A stretch of DNA of 64,000 nt, taken from contig JBGAHE010000011.1 of NCBI GenBank assembly GCA_044226365.1, positions 29,697 to 93,696 on the forward strand. Reading direction: 5' to 3'. Position numbers and translations under genes: made by a program. Below the pieces are notes generated by a model. That model was given only the letters and a program-made list of their open reading frames with translations. It was not told where the DNA came from and made no database searches. Shown piece after piece: positions 1-10,058 of the stretch. Each line of letters starts with the position of its first letter. Within the stretch, counting starts at the first letter, position 1. Source of the stretch: JALHNI01 sp044226365. Lineage in GTDB: Bacteria; Acidobacteriota; Terriglobia; Bryobacterales; Bryobacteraceae.

Positions 1-817
1 GCACCAGGTTGCTGAACACTTCGACGATCAGCGCCCGCGCGGGCGCAAAGTGCTGCGCCAATGCCGCCACGCGATACTCCTCGTAGCTGGCGCGCCAGAA
101 TTTCGCAGCGTCGCCTCGCATGCGGTGAATGAGCTTGGTGCCAGCATCGAGCGTGCGGAAGTCGGCCGCGCTCAGCACCTCCCGCATCCGCTCGACCGCG
201 GCGCGCCACTCCACCCAACCCGGCTTGGTGCCCAGCAGATCATCGGTCGCCGCCAGCAAACGCGTGCGATCCGCGTGGGCGGGCTCGCGCGAACCCAACT
301 GCTCGAACGTGCCACCGCTCGAGCGCCACGCCTCATACAACGCCCCCAACTGCTCCACCGGCTGATCCGTATTCCACGCCGACAGCAGCCGCCGCAGATC
401 GTCCCGCCGCTCCGCCGCCATCCGATCGAGCGCGCCGCGGATCGTCGCGTGCAGTTCGGCGTTCATCTCCGCTTCGTCCAGAATCTTGAAGCGCGGATCG
501 AGCCCTGCCGGAATCGCGTAGCGCCGCAGCAATCGCGCGCCGAAACCATGAATCGTCGCCACCGGCGCCCGCTCGATCTCCTGCCGGATCTTCGGCTGCT
601 CGCGGAACCGCCCGGTCAGCCGCTCCTTGATCTCCTGCGCCGCGCGCTCCGTAAAGGTGATGGCCAGAATCTCGCCTGGCCGGAACCCGCGCTCTTCCAC
701 CAGCCACGCATAACGCTCCACCAGCACGCGCGTCTTGCCCGAACCCGGCCCCGCCACGACGCACACATCCTGCCCCCACCGCTCCACCGCGGCTCGTTGC
801 TCAGCCGTCAACGTCAT
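1..817 (-). CDS. UvrD/AddA-like ATP-dependent helicase, N-terminal part (gene runs off the window)
   Basis: Reading leftward from the ATG at 817, the frame stays open to base 1, so at least 272 codons are present and the C-terminal end lies outside. The product begins MTLTAEQRAAVE and has a Walker A loop AGPGSGKT near residue 24, followed by ITFTERAAQEIKERL, the helicase Ia motif of superfamily 1A enzymes. Family knowledge: UvrD/PcrA/AddA proteins unwind DNA with ATP. The start overlaps the stop of the upstream nuclease gene by four bases (ATGA), so the two are translationally coupled, like addB-addA. An AddA-type recombination role is inferred from this partner. A nuclease domain at the C-terminus cannot be checked here. 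Confidence 0.88.
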   Translation of the reverse strand, partial: MTLTAEQRAAVERWGQDVCVVAGPGSGKTRVLVERYAWLVEERGFRPGEILAITFTERAAQEIKERLTGRFREQPKIRQEIERAPVATIHGFGARLLRRYAIPAGLDPRFKILDEAEMNAELHATIRGALDRMAAERRDDLRRLLSAWNTDQPVEQLGALYEAWRSSGGTFEQLGSREPAHADRTRLLAATDDLLGTKPGWVEWRAAVERMREVLSAADFRTLDAGTKLIHRMRGDAAKFWRASYEEYRVAALAQHFAPARALIVEVFSNLV

Positions 818-3342
818 GTCGCCACCTGCACCAGCTGCGTCTGCGTCCGGATACGGCACACCGTGCGGAAGTCGCAATACTGGCAGTTGTCGCGATCGCG
901 CGGCGTCACCGCGATCTCCCCCTCGCGAATGCGCGCGATCACCTCGCCCGTCAGCGCTCGCGCCCGCTCCATCATTTCCTGCAACGAGGCCGGATCCTCC
1001 CAGCCCGAGATCTTCGCCGAATCACGCAGCGCCACGTACTGAAAGCTGCGCGGCGTCAGGCCAAAGTTCTGCTTCAGGCCCAACAGATACAGGCCACCCT
1101 GCACGTACTGCTCAGAGTCCTGCCGCTTAATGACGTTGGCGGCCTTCGAATACTTATAGTCGTACGCCGCCACGGTGCCCTCGGGAAACACATCGAAGCG
1201 GTCCACGCGAGCGCGCACCGTAAGGTCGCCGCCGCAGGCAAACTCCAACCGTTGCTCCAGATGCGGCCGCCCGCCCGGCGCCGGACGAAACTCACGCTCG
1301 AAGCTCTCGAGGTCGCGCAGCATCTTCAACCGCTCCACCTCGGCCTGATACCCTGGCGGAATGTTGCGCTCCAGCGACAACCGCTCGTAGATCCAATCGA
1401 ATAACTCCTCGAGCGTCCGCTCGCCCTTGGCCGGCAACCGCGCCAGCACCTCGTGCACGATCGTCCCTTCGGCCAACGAATCCAACCGCTCGGACGCTTC
1501 CACCGGCGCCGCCGCCAGCCTCAGCGTGTACCGCCCAAAAAACTGAAAAGGACAATTCAGGAACGTCTCAATGCCCGACGGGCTCGCCGTCGCATGCCGC
1601 GCCGCCAGGCTCTCGCGTAAACCTTCGTCCGTAATCCGCGCCGCCCGCGCCGCTTCGTAACGCACCGGCGGACGCGGCAGAATCGCCCGGCTGTCCCAAT
1701 GCGTCACCTGCCGCCCCGCCAACGCAAACGCCGGTTGCGTCCGCTCGCCCAGGCGATCGAAACGCGGATAACTCAACGTCAGCGATTCCTCCGCCCGGCT
1801 CATCGCCAGCGTCAGCAGGAATCTCTCCTCCGCCTGCCGATCGGCCATCGTCCGCAGCGCCAGGCCCATCTCGTTCAGCTGCCGGCGCACCGCATCGGGA
1901 AACAACGCATCTTCCGACGGATGCTGCGGAAACACCCCTTCGAGCAAACCAAGGCAGAACACCTGCGGCAGCCGCCATTGCCGTGCCTCGTAGGCGTCCA
2001 TCACGTGCACGACATCGCGCCGCCGATCGTCTTCCCGCAACGGCGTCGCGCTCGCCATCGACCGGACGTCCGTCCAGTAGGTCGCCAGCGGCAACGGCCG
2101 GTCCGGCAGGATCGCCGTCACCGCCCCGAAGAGCTCCGCCAACTCCGGAGCTTCCGCCGTCCACAGGTCTTCCCATTGCTTGGGCCGCAAGGATCGTGTG
2201 CGCTGCGCTTCCAGCCGCTCAATCGTCGCCAACAACGGCGTAAACGCCAGCAGGTCCGCCAGATTTGGAATGCCCCGCGCCGGAATCCGCTCGCGCAACG
2301 CAAAGTCCACTTCGTCACGACGCCCCGCCAGATCCGCCGTTCGCCGCTGCACGCAGCCCAGCAGCAACGCCTGATCCCAGTCGCTCAACGCCGCCTGCGC
2401 CAGGCCATCCAGGTACTGGAATGCCGGCCCCCGGTCGAGCGGCGTCGCAAAGTAGAAACGCGCGGGAATCCCAAAACGCTCAAACGTCGTTCGCAGCGCC
2501 GGCACGTAAGGCTCTTCCGCGCGCACGATGACGCCGATCTCCCGATACGGCCGCTGTGATTCGAGGATGCCCCGCGCCACCTGCGTCACTTCGTTCTCGA
2601 ACGAATACGCCGTCCCCACCACCGGGGCCGGAATCGGCCCGCGCTCCGCACACCCTTCGATGGTGAAGCCCCGCTGCTCCAGCATCCGCCGCGCTGGTTC
2701 CGCCTGATCCGGCAGCGTGATCGTCACCGGCGCGGACCGTCGCGCCGCATCCAGCAACGCCACCTCCGCTTCGGTCAACGTGAAGAAGCCGTCGCAGAAC
2801 CACGGCTCCCGGCTTCCCTCGCGCACCAGCCGCGCCGTGGCCGCCACCAGCCGCCATCCCCTCAGCGACCGCCCTGCCTGCCGCACCTCCGCTTCCAATT
2901 GTGCGTAGAACCGCACGAACTCCTCGGCATCCGGATGCAGCCGCTTTAGCAACGCCGCCGTCGCCGTCAGATCCTGGCTCTGGTACCCCGCCCCGTCGAT
3001 CTCGCCCACCATGGCGCCGAGCGTGCCGGCAAAACCCGGCGTTTCGAGCAATGCCTGCCAACGCCGGCTGCGGAAGCGGGTGAGCGCCCGGCGCACCAGA
3101 ATCGGCAATTCGCTCGGGGACACCTGCGGCGCCCCCGTCGCCAACTCCTGAACCACTCCCGCCAGCGTCGTCACTTCCCGCTCGCGCACCAGCCGGCCTT
3201 CGCGCGCCAGTTGATGCCGCAAGTGTTCGGCCATGGTCGCCGTCGGAACGATGAGCCGCCCGCCCGCGGCGCGATACTCCGCCAGCAGACGAGTGCTTTT
3301 GCCGGAGCCCACCGGGCCCCACCACACGCGGCCAGGCTGCAT
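814..3342 (-). CDS. AddB-like PD-(D/E)XK nuclease with iron-sulfur cysteines
   Basis: 842 residues. The N-terminus carries a P-loop-like WGPVGSGKST near residue 9. The C-terminus has the RecB-family nuclease core: GTIVHEVL, then ARVDRF and AAYDYKYSK supplying the D and (D/E)xK residues. Four cysteines are placed as in AddB iron-sulfur nucleases: one in NCPFQFF ahead of the core, and CQYCDFRTVC at the end. Family knowledge: AddB pairs with an AddA helicase to resect double-strand breaks. It is shorter than typical AddB (about 1100 residues), so it belongs to a compact subgroup. The start at 3342 puts the P-loop close to the N-terminus. The stop overlaps the helicase start. Nuclease assignment is firm; the exact AddB name is inference. 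Confidence 0.85.
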   Translation of the reverse strand: MQPGRVWWGPVGSGKSTRLLAEYRAAGGRLIVPTATMAEHLRHQLAREGRLVREREVTTLAGVVQELATGAPQVSPSELPILVRRALTRFRSRRWQALLETPGFAGTLGAMVGEIDGAGYQSQDLTATAALLKRLHPDAEEFVRFYAQLEAEVRQAGRSLRGWRLVAATARLVREGSREPWFCDGFFTLTEAEVALLDAARRSAPVTITLPDQAEPARRMLEQRGFTIEGCAERGPIPAPVVGTAYSFENEVTQVARGILESQRPYREIGVIVRAEEPYVPALRTTFERFGIPARFYFATPLDRGPAFQYLDGLAQAALSDWDQALLLGCVQRRTADLAGRRDEVDFALRERIPARGIPNLADLLAFTPLLATIERLEAQRTRSLRPKQWEDLWTAEAPELAELFGAVTAILPDRPLPLATYWTDVRSMASATPLREDDRRRDVVHVMDAYEARQWRLPQVFCLGLLEGVFPQHPSEDALFPDAVRRQLNEMGLALRTMADRQAEERFLLTLAMSRAEESLTLSYPRFDRLGERTQPAFALAGRQVTHWDSRAILPRPPVRYEAARAARITDEGLRESLAARHATASPSGIETFLNCPFQFFGRYTLRLAAAPVEASERLDSLAEGTIVHEVLARLPAKGERTLEELFDWIYERLSLERNIPPGYQAEVERLKMLRDLESFEREFRPAPGGRPHLEQRLEFACGGDLTVRARVDRFDVFPEGTVAAYDYKYSKAANVIKRQDSEQYVQGGLYLLGLKQNFGLTPRSFQYVALRDSAKISGWEDPASLQEMMERARALTGEVIARIREGEIAVTPRDRDNCQYCDFRTVCRIRTQTQLVQVAT

Positions 3343-3396
3343 CAGCGGGCGGTCTCTGGCTTGGGAAGAATCACTCCCCTCCAGTTTACCGGGCCG

Positions 3397-6300
3397 CTAA
3401 AACTGCAGACGCGCCACCAACTGAATCAGCCGCGCGTTGCTCTGGAAAGCGAGGTCCGGCCGGTTGAAGAGTGCGTTCTGCGGCAACAGCATATTCTGCG
3501 CCGCCGCCGTCACCCGCGCCCGGCCATTGGCCGCGCTCGGATACCCGGCAGTGAACTGCGCATGATTCAGCGCGTTGTAGAGCTCGGCTCGGAACTCAAA
3601 CAGCTTCGTCTCCTGGAACGTGATCCGCTTGGCGAATGAAACGTCGAAATTGTTGATACCCGGCAGACGCAACGTATTGCGGCCGCCGTTCACCAAACCG
3701 CCCGGCCCCACCGCAATGTAGCGCGCGTTCGGATTGGTGGCCAGATAGGCCACCGTCCGCCCGGCGCTGTTCGTCAACGCCGTCGAGCCCGAGCCCACGT
3801 TCGCATTGCCGGCGGGGTTGATGTAGGTACGGTCCGCGGCGTTGTCGCCGTTGAAGTTCACGTCCACGCCTGAACGAGGCGTGGCCCAAGCGCCGGTTTC
3901 TGCGGTGTAGGCGCCGGAGAAGCTCCAGTTACCCACCAGATTGCGCGCCGTCCAGGCGTGGCTGTTGCGGAACCAGGGCACGTCGTACACCCAGGTCGCC
4001 GTCAGCCGATGCCGCCGGTCCAGCGCGGAGTTCGCGCGCTCCTGGCGCAGGCTCTCGAAGTCATAGCCCCGGCGCGGCGTCAGCAGCGTCGAGTTCAGCG
4101 CCGCGGTCGAATCGTCGATGTTCTTCGACCACGTGTAAGCCCCCGTCAGTGACAGGTTCTTCGAATAGCGCTTCGTCATCTGCGTGGCCAAGCCGTGATA
4201 GGTCGAGTTCCCTCGCGGCTCGAACGCCGTGATCGTGCTGTTGAACCCGGCCGTGTTCAGCGGATGCACGCCCAGCGCGAGCGATTCGCGCGTCAGCGTC
4301 AGGCTGTTCAACTCCGCCGCGCTCGGCGGCGAGAGGTATACCGGCAACCCCTGGCCCGTCGGCAAGCCCGCGCGCCGGTTGATCTGCGTCTGGAAGGGCA
4401 GATGAACCCCGCGCGTTCCCAGGTAGCGGGCCTCCACGGTGTAATCGTTCATCAGCACACGCTGCACGCCGAAGTTCCACTGAATCGAGTAAGGCCGCTG
4501 CTGATTCGGGATGTAGGACGCCGTGCGCGCCCGCGCCACCACCGGATCGGTGATCGGCACCGCCGCCGACGACGTGCCGCCATTGGCCAGGAAGTTCGTG
4601 CCGTTCGGATTCGTCAGATGCGAGTTGATCACCGTGAAGAACTGCGGCGGCAGCGAGTTCGACCCGAGGTTCTGATACACCTGGTCATAACCCAGGCCGA
4701 AGCCCGTGCGGATCGACGTCTTGCCGTCCTTACCCGGGCTCCACGCCAAACCCACGCGCGGCGCGAAGTCCGTCTTGCCGGCCGTCGGTTCACCGAACAC
4801 CAGCGCCCCCGGAATCGACGAGATCGCATTCAGGCTCTGCTGACGCGAGCCGGTCGGCACGCCCACGTACTCGTAGCGCAGGCCCACCGTCAATGTCAGA
4901 TTCCGCTTCAGCCGGATCTCGTCGTTGGCATACAGATAGTGCGAGAGCAGGTTGCCCACAAACGGGAACCCGCCCACCGAACGCTCCGCCTGAGTCGGCA
5001 TCAGGTCCCGCAGATAACGCTCGAGCGTCGCATACTGATACTCGCCGCGATTGCGCTGGACGAAGAACGTCGAACTGTTCACCTTGCGGCCGTCGTAACC
5101 GAACTTGAACGTGTGCCGCCCACGGATCCAGTTCACGTTGTCCACCACCTGGAACGTGTTGCCGCGGCCACTTTGCGGATAGCTCGTGTTGGGGCCCATC
5201 GTCAGCCCCAGTTCGAGGAAGATCAGGTTCGGAAACGAGTCCAGACCCGGGAACAGTTGGGGGCCCACCGGACGGTCGTCCACGCGCCGGTTGAAGGCGC
5301 CGCGTAGTTCGTTGGTCACCGTCGGCGAAAAGGTGTGGAAATGAGACAGGCTGGCCAGATGCGAGATCGTCCGCACCGGCGTGAAGAACTGCGGCAGGTT
5401 CGGCGTCGAATCAATCGCATCCTGCTTGAAGTAGAAGTAGCGCGCCCGCAACTGATCCCGCTCGGAGAGTTGATAGTCGCTGGACACCACCGCACGATAG
5501 TCGTTGGTGAAAGCTGGCGCGGTCACGCGCAATTGCCCCACCGGAATCTGCTGCCCCAGCACGGTGATGTTGCCGGTGGGCGTCGTCGCGGCCGGGACTT
5601 CGCGCTTGAACACCTCGAGATTCTGCTTGCTCAAGCCCTGAAGCGAGTCGAGCTGCGAATAGCCGGCCGTCGTCGGCACCAGCACCACGCCGGCGTTGGT
5701 CGCCGCCGCGCCGCTCGGCAGGTACTCGAAATTGCCGAAATAGAACCACTTGTTCTTGATCGCCGGACCGCCCACCGTCGCCCCCAAGCGGTTCTGATCC
5801 GCCCGCGGATTCTCCTTGATGCCCAGCCGCAGAAATTGCTCGTCAATCGCGTTCAGATGGCGATTCTGCAGATAGTCGTAGAAAGAGCCGTGCAGCTCAT
5901 TGGTTCCCGACTTCACGATCGTGTTGAACTGTCCGCCCGTCGAATGGCCGAACTCCACCGAAAACTGATTCTGCTGCACCGAGAACTCAGCCACTGCCTC
6001 ATTCGATACGTTCACCAGCGGACCCGTCACGATGCGGTTATTGTTATCCACTCCCTCGATCATGAAGTTGTTGTTCGAAGGACGCTGCCCGCCCACCGAC
6101 GGGCCGGTCCCGAAACCGATGCCCCCGCTCGAGGTCACGCCCGCGTTGAGCAGCGAGAGATTGATCACCCCCAGCGTGCCCAGTCCACTGCTCGGCAATT
6201 GCAGCGCCTGACGGCTGGTGAACGAAGTCGTGATACTCGCCGTGGTCGTATCGATCGCCGCGGCGGCGTCGGAGACTTCCACCGTCGTATTCACTTGGCC

Positions 6301-6618
6301 CACCACCAGTGAGAGGTTCACCGTCGAAGTCTTATTCAGCTCCACCGCCAGGTTCTGCACGCCGCCGGTCTGGAAACCGGTCAGCGTGGCCGTCAGTTGG
6401 TAGCGCCCCGCCGGCACATTCAGAAATCGATAGTAGCCATCATCATTGGTCTGTGTCGTGACGCGAACTCCCGTACCGGCGTTCAGTAACTCGAGCGTGG
6501 CGCCCTTTAGGGCGGAGCCACTCGGGTCGGTCACCGTACCGGTGACATTACCATCCATGGCCTGTCCTGGCAGGAATTGGATTGCGAGCAAAGCAGTCAG
6601 GAGGATCCGGAGAAGCAT
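3397..6618 (-). CDS. TonB-dependent receptor with N-terminal carboxypeptidase-regulatory domain (Oar-like)
   Basis: About 1073 residues. The start at 6618 is chosen because the hydrophobic signal segment LLRILLTALLAIQFLPGQA begins there and an AAAGG ribosome site lies just upstream; a longer frame reaching 6657 adds nothing recognisable. After the signal peptide comes a CarboxypepD_reg-like domain (GTVTDPSGSALKGATLEL), then a plug-like region with QLPSSGLGTLGV and a long outer-membrane beta-barrel ending in LVARLQF with a terminal Phe. Family knowledge: such receptors are very numerous in Acidobacteriota and import or bind large ligands at the outer membrane. The substrate cannot be told. It lies downstream of a hairpin that separates it from the NHL-repeat gene. 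Confidence 0.9.
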   Translation of the reverse strand: MLLRILLTALLAIQFLPGQAMDGNVTGTVTDPSGSALKGATLELLNAGTGVRVTTQTNDDGYYRFLNVPAGRYQLTATLTGFQTGGVQNLAVELNKTSTVNLSLVVGQVNTTVEVSDAAAAIDTTTASITTSFTSRQALQLPSSGLGTLGVINLSLLNAGVTSSGGIGFGTGPSVGGQRPSNNNFMIEGVDNNNRIVTGPLVNVSNEAVAEFSVQQNQFSVEFGHSTGGQFNTIVKSGTNELHGSFYDYLQNRHLNAIDEQFLRLGIKENPRADQNRLGATVGGPAIKNKWFYFGNFEYLPSGAAATNAGVVLVPTTAGYSQLDSLQGLSKQNLEVFKREVPAATTPTGNITVLGQQIPVGQLRVTAPAFTNDYRAVVSSDYQLSERDQLRARYFYFKQDAIDSTPNLPQFFTPVRTISHLASLSHFHTFSPTVTNELRGAFNRRVDDRPVGPQLFPGLDSFPNLIFLELGLTMGPNTSYPQSGRGNTFQVVDNVNWIRGRHTFKFGYDGRKVNSSTFFVQRNRGEYQYATLERYLRDLMPTQAERSVGGFPFVGNLLSHYLYANDEIRLKRNLTLTVGLRYEYVGVPTGSRQQSLNAISSIPGALVFGEPTAGKTDFAPRVGLAWSPGKDGKTSIRTGFGLGYDQVYQNLGSNSLPPQFFTVINSHLTNPNGTNFLANGGTSSAAVPITDPVVARARTASYIPNQQRPYSIQWNFGVQRVLMNDYTVEARYLGTRGVHLPFQTQINRRAGLPTGQGLPVYLSPPSAAELNSLTLTRESLALGVHPLNTAGFNSTITAFEPRGNSTYHGLATQMTKRYSKNLSLTGAYTWSKNIDDSTAALNSTLLTPRRGYDFESLRQERANSALDRRHRLTATWVYDVPWFRNSHAWTARNLVGNWSFSGAYTAETGAWATPRSGVDVNFNGDNAADRTYINPAGNANVGSGSTALTNSAGRTVAYLATNPNARYIAVGPGGLVNGGRNTLRLPGINNFDVSFAKRITFQETKLFEFRAELYNALNHAQFTAGYPSAANGRARVTAAAQNMLLPQNALFNRPDLAFQSNARLIQLVARLQF

Positions 6619-6742
6619 GATCGGACCTTTCAAAAATTTGGGGATTGATGCCGGCACGTTCAGGCACAGCGACGTGCACCGGAAGGGCAGCGAGACGTTA
6701 CCACCGTCTTATCGTCGAATTGGGGCGTTTGGAAAGGAATAA

Positions 6743-6795
6743 GGGGCCAAACGCCACGGTTCCGGGGTCAACCGGACCGTGGGGCGTTTGACCCC
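6743..6795 (-). terminator. Strong hairpin between the NHL-repeat gene and the TonB receptor gene
   Basis: Bases 6743-6755 pair with 6783-6795 (GGGG..CAAACGCC against GGCGTTTG..CCCC). Inside this, ACGGT pairs with ACCGT and CCGG with CCGG around a 6-base loop. On the minus strand it follows the stop of the NHL-repeat gene and is followed by a moderately T-rich stretch, fitting a Rho-independent terminator, though the T run is weak. Confidence 0.6.
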
Positions 6796-6815
6796 AGTTT
6801 TACTCTGAAGTCGGG

Positions 6816-9800
6816 CTACTGACGAATAGCAATCGTCAGGCCAGGTTGAGCATTCGTATCGCGATACCGCAGGCCGAAAGCCGTAGCATTTCCCGGCGGC
6901 ACGCTGTTCGGAATCTCAACGTTGATCTGCCACACACTGATCAAGCCCGGCGCCAGGCCGGAGTACTTGATCGCCGAGGCGGGGACCGCCGTCGTGCCGA
7001 CCACCACCGTCAGGCTCCCCGAGGTCAGGATCTGCCCATCCGCCGGCACACCGTCGCCCGGCGAGCCCGCCAGGTTCCCTAGCCCGGTGGCATAGATCGT
7101 CACCACCGAACCCCGCGGAGCCGGGTTCGACGGCGAGTTGATGGTGCCATCCTGGTTGATCGCCGCCACCTGTCCGCGGCCACCCGCGCCGGCAAACACC
7201 GCCGGAGCCACGATGTCCATTTCCGCGATACCCGCCGCGAGTACCTGACCCGTGCTTGGCCGCTCCACGATCACTTCCACCGTCCCGGACGTCGGCGTCT
7301 CCTTCGGCACAATGAAGTTCACCTGGCTCGGCGAGATGAAGTGAATCGGTGCGGGACGGTTGTCCACCAGCACACGCGTATCGCCCACCACCGTCGGCAT
7401 CGGCACCGGATTCGGCTCTTCGGTGAACAGGCGGGTGACGTCGCCAAAGACATTCGCCGCACCGTAAATCGACGAGTAGGTCGACGGAGCCACCTGCGTC
7501 CGGTGCGCCGCCGCCGAATTCAGCACGCGCAGACCGGGGTAATACAGGGCGACGCGGTTGATCGCGTCAGCCGAAATCAGGTTCCCGAAACGATCCAGCG
7601 CTACGGCCAGCGGATAAGGCGAAGCAATGACCTGCTCGGGCGTAATCGTGGCGCCCACGGGCAACTGATCGTAGGGCAGCAGGCGGAAGATGCGCTGATT
7701 GAACGTGTCCGCCACCCAGATGTCGCCGGTCTGCGGATTGACGTACACCGACTGCGGAGCGCCAATCTGGCTAAAATCCTGGCGTGCCGTCGCGTTGGGC
7801 GCCGCCGACAAGGCTTCGCTGAAGATCAGCACACGGTTGCCCACCGTCTCCGCCACATAGAGGCGATCCTGCGGATCCGTCGCAATCCCCTTCGGACTGC
7901 TAAAGCGATTCAGCGTCGTCCCCCGAGCGCTCTCGGTGAAGTTCGGCTGGCCAAACACGCCGTCGGCCGCCTGCCCGTTGGTGAAGTCTCCTCCTGCCGG
8001 CTTGCGGAAGCGGAGCACCCGATTGTGCAGGTAATCCGACACCAGCACACTGCCGTCGCTCAGGAACGCGATGCCCGCCGGGCTCCGCATCGTACGCGAC
8101 GTCGGATCCGTCGAGCGCGCCGTAAAGTTGCCTTGACCTAACACCAGATTCGGCTGCCGCAGGCCCGTCGCCGGCGTATCGAACGGCTTCGGATAGCGCA
8201 ACACGCGGCCATTGCCCGTGTCCGCCACCCACAGATTGCCATCCTTATCCACCGCCACGCACGTCGGCGCATTCAAGCCGCGTTCGGTCGTCGTCCCCGC
8301 GTCGCTCCCCGGCGCGTTGGCGAACGAACTCGACAAATCCGTCTGGCCGATCACCATCGTGGCCGCATCCAGGGTCTTGATCCGCCGGACATCGGCGTAG
8401 CCGAGCACCCGGTTGTTCTGCGAATCGGCGACATACATCCGGTCGCCATCGAGCGCGATGCAGGAGCCGGCCAGTTGGGTTCCCACCGCCTGCCGATCGG
8501 AGGTGAAGCCGTCGAGGAAGTAGAACTCCTTCCCTTCCACCAGATTCGGGCCGTTCTGCGTGAAGTTCACCTGGCCAATCACCCGCGTCGCCGCGTTGTA
8601 GGCAAAGTCGCGGCCCGGCATCACCAGCACGCGATTATTCAGCAGGTCCGCGACATAGATTTCGGATTGGCCCACCCACACATTCATCGGGTAGTTGAAG
8701 CCGTTGTTCCCGGTGGCTTGGCCATTGCGATTCGGCCGTCCGGCGTTGAAGCTATCCTGCCCGATCACTGACCGTGCCGCCGGAGAGAAGCGCGTCGTTT
8801 CAGCCGGCCAGTTCTCGAGCGCGTCGAACACTAGAATGCGGTTGCTGCTTACGTCCGGCACATACAGATTGGTGCCGAAAGCAAAGAGCCCCGGTCGCGT
8901 CCCGTCCACCGTACCCTGCGAGAAGGCCCCAGGCGTGTACTCGTTCACGCCGGGCAGCGTCTGGCCCTGCGGCACCGTCGGCACGCCAATGATCCGGCTG
9001 GCAGCCTTGCCGCTAAAGAGCGCTGTGCTAGTGTCCCAGACCAGTACGCGAGAGAAGCCCGGCGCCCAATCGCGTACAAACAAACGCCCGCGCGAATCGA
9101 ACGCAATACCCGTCGGCAGGAACAGGTAGTCCTTCTTCGTCGCCACGCCTTCGAAATAAGGCAAAGTCGCCCGGCCTAGCGACGACGTGAAGTCGTTGCC
9201 GCCCAACACCAGATCGGCCGCGATCCCAAATCCGCCCCGGTTCAGACGATCCACCGGATAGCGCAGCACGCGATGATTCTGCGGATCGGTCACCCAGAGG
9301 TTGCGCTGCGCGTCGAACGCCATCGCCGCATTCTGCAACGCCCCAAAGGGCTGACTGAGGAAGAGCGTCGTATCGCCCATCCCGTTGACCCCGGCGCCCT
9401 GATTGAACTGATTCTCGTTGATGCTGCGCTGCCCGATCACCAAATCCACCGTCAGCAGTTCGGTGTTCTGATCGAACGGCTTGGGATAGCGCAAAATGCG
9501 GTTGTTGCCCGAATCGGAGACATAAAGGTTGCCGCTGCTATCGGTAATCACCGCCGTCGGCCGGTCCAGGCCGCTCGCCAGTCGCGTGTTGTTCGTGTCC
9601 GGCCCTTGCGCAGAGGTCGTCTGCAAATCGCGCTGACCGATCACCATGTCCGCCATCGCCCCGGCCGTCGCGGACGTCCCATTCTTCCAGGCCAGCACTC
9701 GGTTGTTCCGCGTGTCGGCCACATACAGGATCCCCGAGTTATCCACCCACACCGCGCGAGGGTTGTACAGTTCCCGCCCCTCCACCAGATTCACGCCCCC

Positions 9801-9932
9801 GGTGAGAACGTTTGGCTTCAACTGGCCCAACACCCGCGTCGGGGCCGAATTCATCACCACCGTGGGCTGCGCCAGGGCGGTCATCGCCGCAAATAGAAAC
9901 GGCAAGGATCTCAGTAGCATTTGAAATTTCAT
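6816..9932 (-). CDS. Secreted NHL-repeat beta-propeller protein with Solibacter-type (TIGR03437) C-terminal domain
   Basis: 1038 residues. A signal peptide (LLRSLPFLFAAMTALAQ) is followed by many NHL-type repeats, visible as recurring blocks such as LYVADTRNNRVLAWKNG, LYVSDSGNNRILRYPKPFD and LWVADTGNGRVLRYPKPFD, each next to a VIGQ/VLGQ element. The last ~220 residues (for example PRGSVVTIYATGLG and PGLISVWQINVEIP) match the TIGR03437 domain that is hugely expanded in Solibacter relatives. Family knowledge: NHL propellers bind protein, glycan or RNA partners; a secreted one probably acts in the periplasm or outside. No catalytic residues are recognised. It is transcribed alone and ends at a hairpin. 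Confidence 0.88.
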   Translation of the reverse strand: MKFQMLLRSLPFLFAAMTALAQPTVVMNSAPTRVLGQLKPNVLTGGVNLVEGRELYNPRAVWVDNSGILYVADTRNNRVLAWKNGTSATAGAMADMVIGQRDLQTTSAQGPDTNNTRLASGLDRPTAVITDSSGNLYVSDSGNNRILRYPKPFDQNTELLTVDLVIGQRSINENQFNQGAGVNGMGDTTLFLSQPFGALQNAAMAFDAQRNLWVTDPQNHRVLRYPVDRLNRGGFGIAADLVLGGNDFTSSLGRATLPYFEGVATKKDYLFLPTGIAFDSRGRLFVRDWAPGFSRVLVWDTSTALFSGKAASRIIGVPTVPQGQTLPGVNEYTPGAFSQGTVDGTRPGLFAFGTNLYVPDVSSNRILVFDALENWPAETTRFSPAARSVIGQDSFNAGRPNRNGQATGNNGFNYPMNVWVGQSEIYVADLLNNRVLVMPGRDFAYNAATRVIGQVNFTQNGPNLVEGKEFYFLDGFTSDRQAVGTQLAGSCIALDGDRMYVADSQNNRVLGYADVRRIKTLDAATMVIGQTDLSSSFANAPGSDAGTTTERGLNAPTCVAVDKDGNLWVADTGNGRVLRYPKPFDTPATGLRQPNLVLGQGNFTARSTDPTSRTMRSPAGIAFLSDGSVLVSDYLHNRVLRFRKPAGGDFTNGQAADGVFGQPNFTESARGTTLNRFSSPKGIATDPQDRLYVAETVGNRVLIFSEALSAAPNATARQDFSQIGAPQSVYVNPQTGDIWVADTFNQRIFRLLPYDQLPVGATITPEQVIASPYPLAVALDRFGNLISADAINRVALYYPGLRVLNSAAAHRTQVAPSTYSSIYGAANVFGDVTRLFTEEPNPVPMPTVVGDTRVLVDNRPAPIHFISPSQVNFIVPKETPTSGTVEVIVERPSTGQVLAAGIAEMDIVAPAVFAGAGGRGQVAAINQDGTINSPSNPAPRGSVVTIYATGLGNLAGSPGDGVPADGQILTSGSLTVVVGTTAVPASAIKYSGLAPGLISVWQINVEIPNSVPPGNATAFGLRYRDTNAQPGLTIAIRQ

Positions 9933-10023
9933 TGGATTGGTACTCCGAACGGCGGAACGCGGGATAGCGCCGGGATTCTCTTTTACGATATTACACTTCC
10001 CAGATGGATCAGTTCGCTAATCG

Positions 10024-10048
10024 GCCTTAAGGTGTAAAACCTTGAGGC
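10024..10048 (-). terminator. Hairpin after the inositol monophosphatase gene
   Basis: GCCTTAAGGT (10024-10033) pairs with ACCTTGAGGC (10039-10048) through ten positions, one of them a wobble, around a five-base loop. It sits just beyond the 10059 stop on the minus strand. There is no convincing T run, so it may be only a weak terminator. Confidence 0.4.
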
Positions 10049-10058
10049 TAAACGTTCT

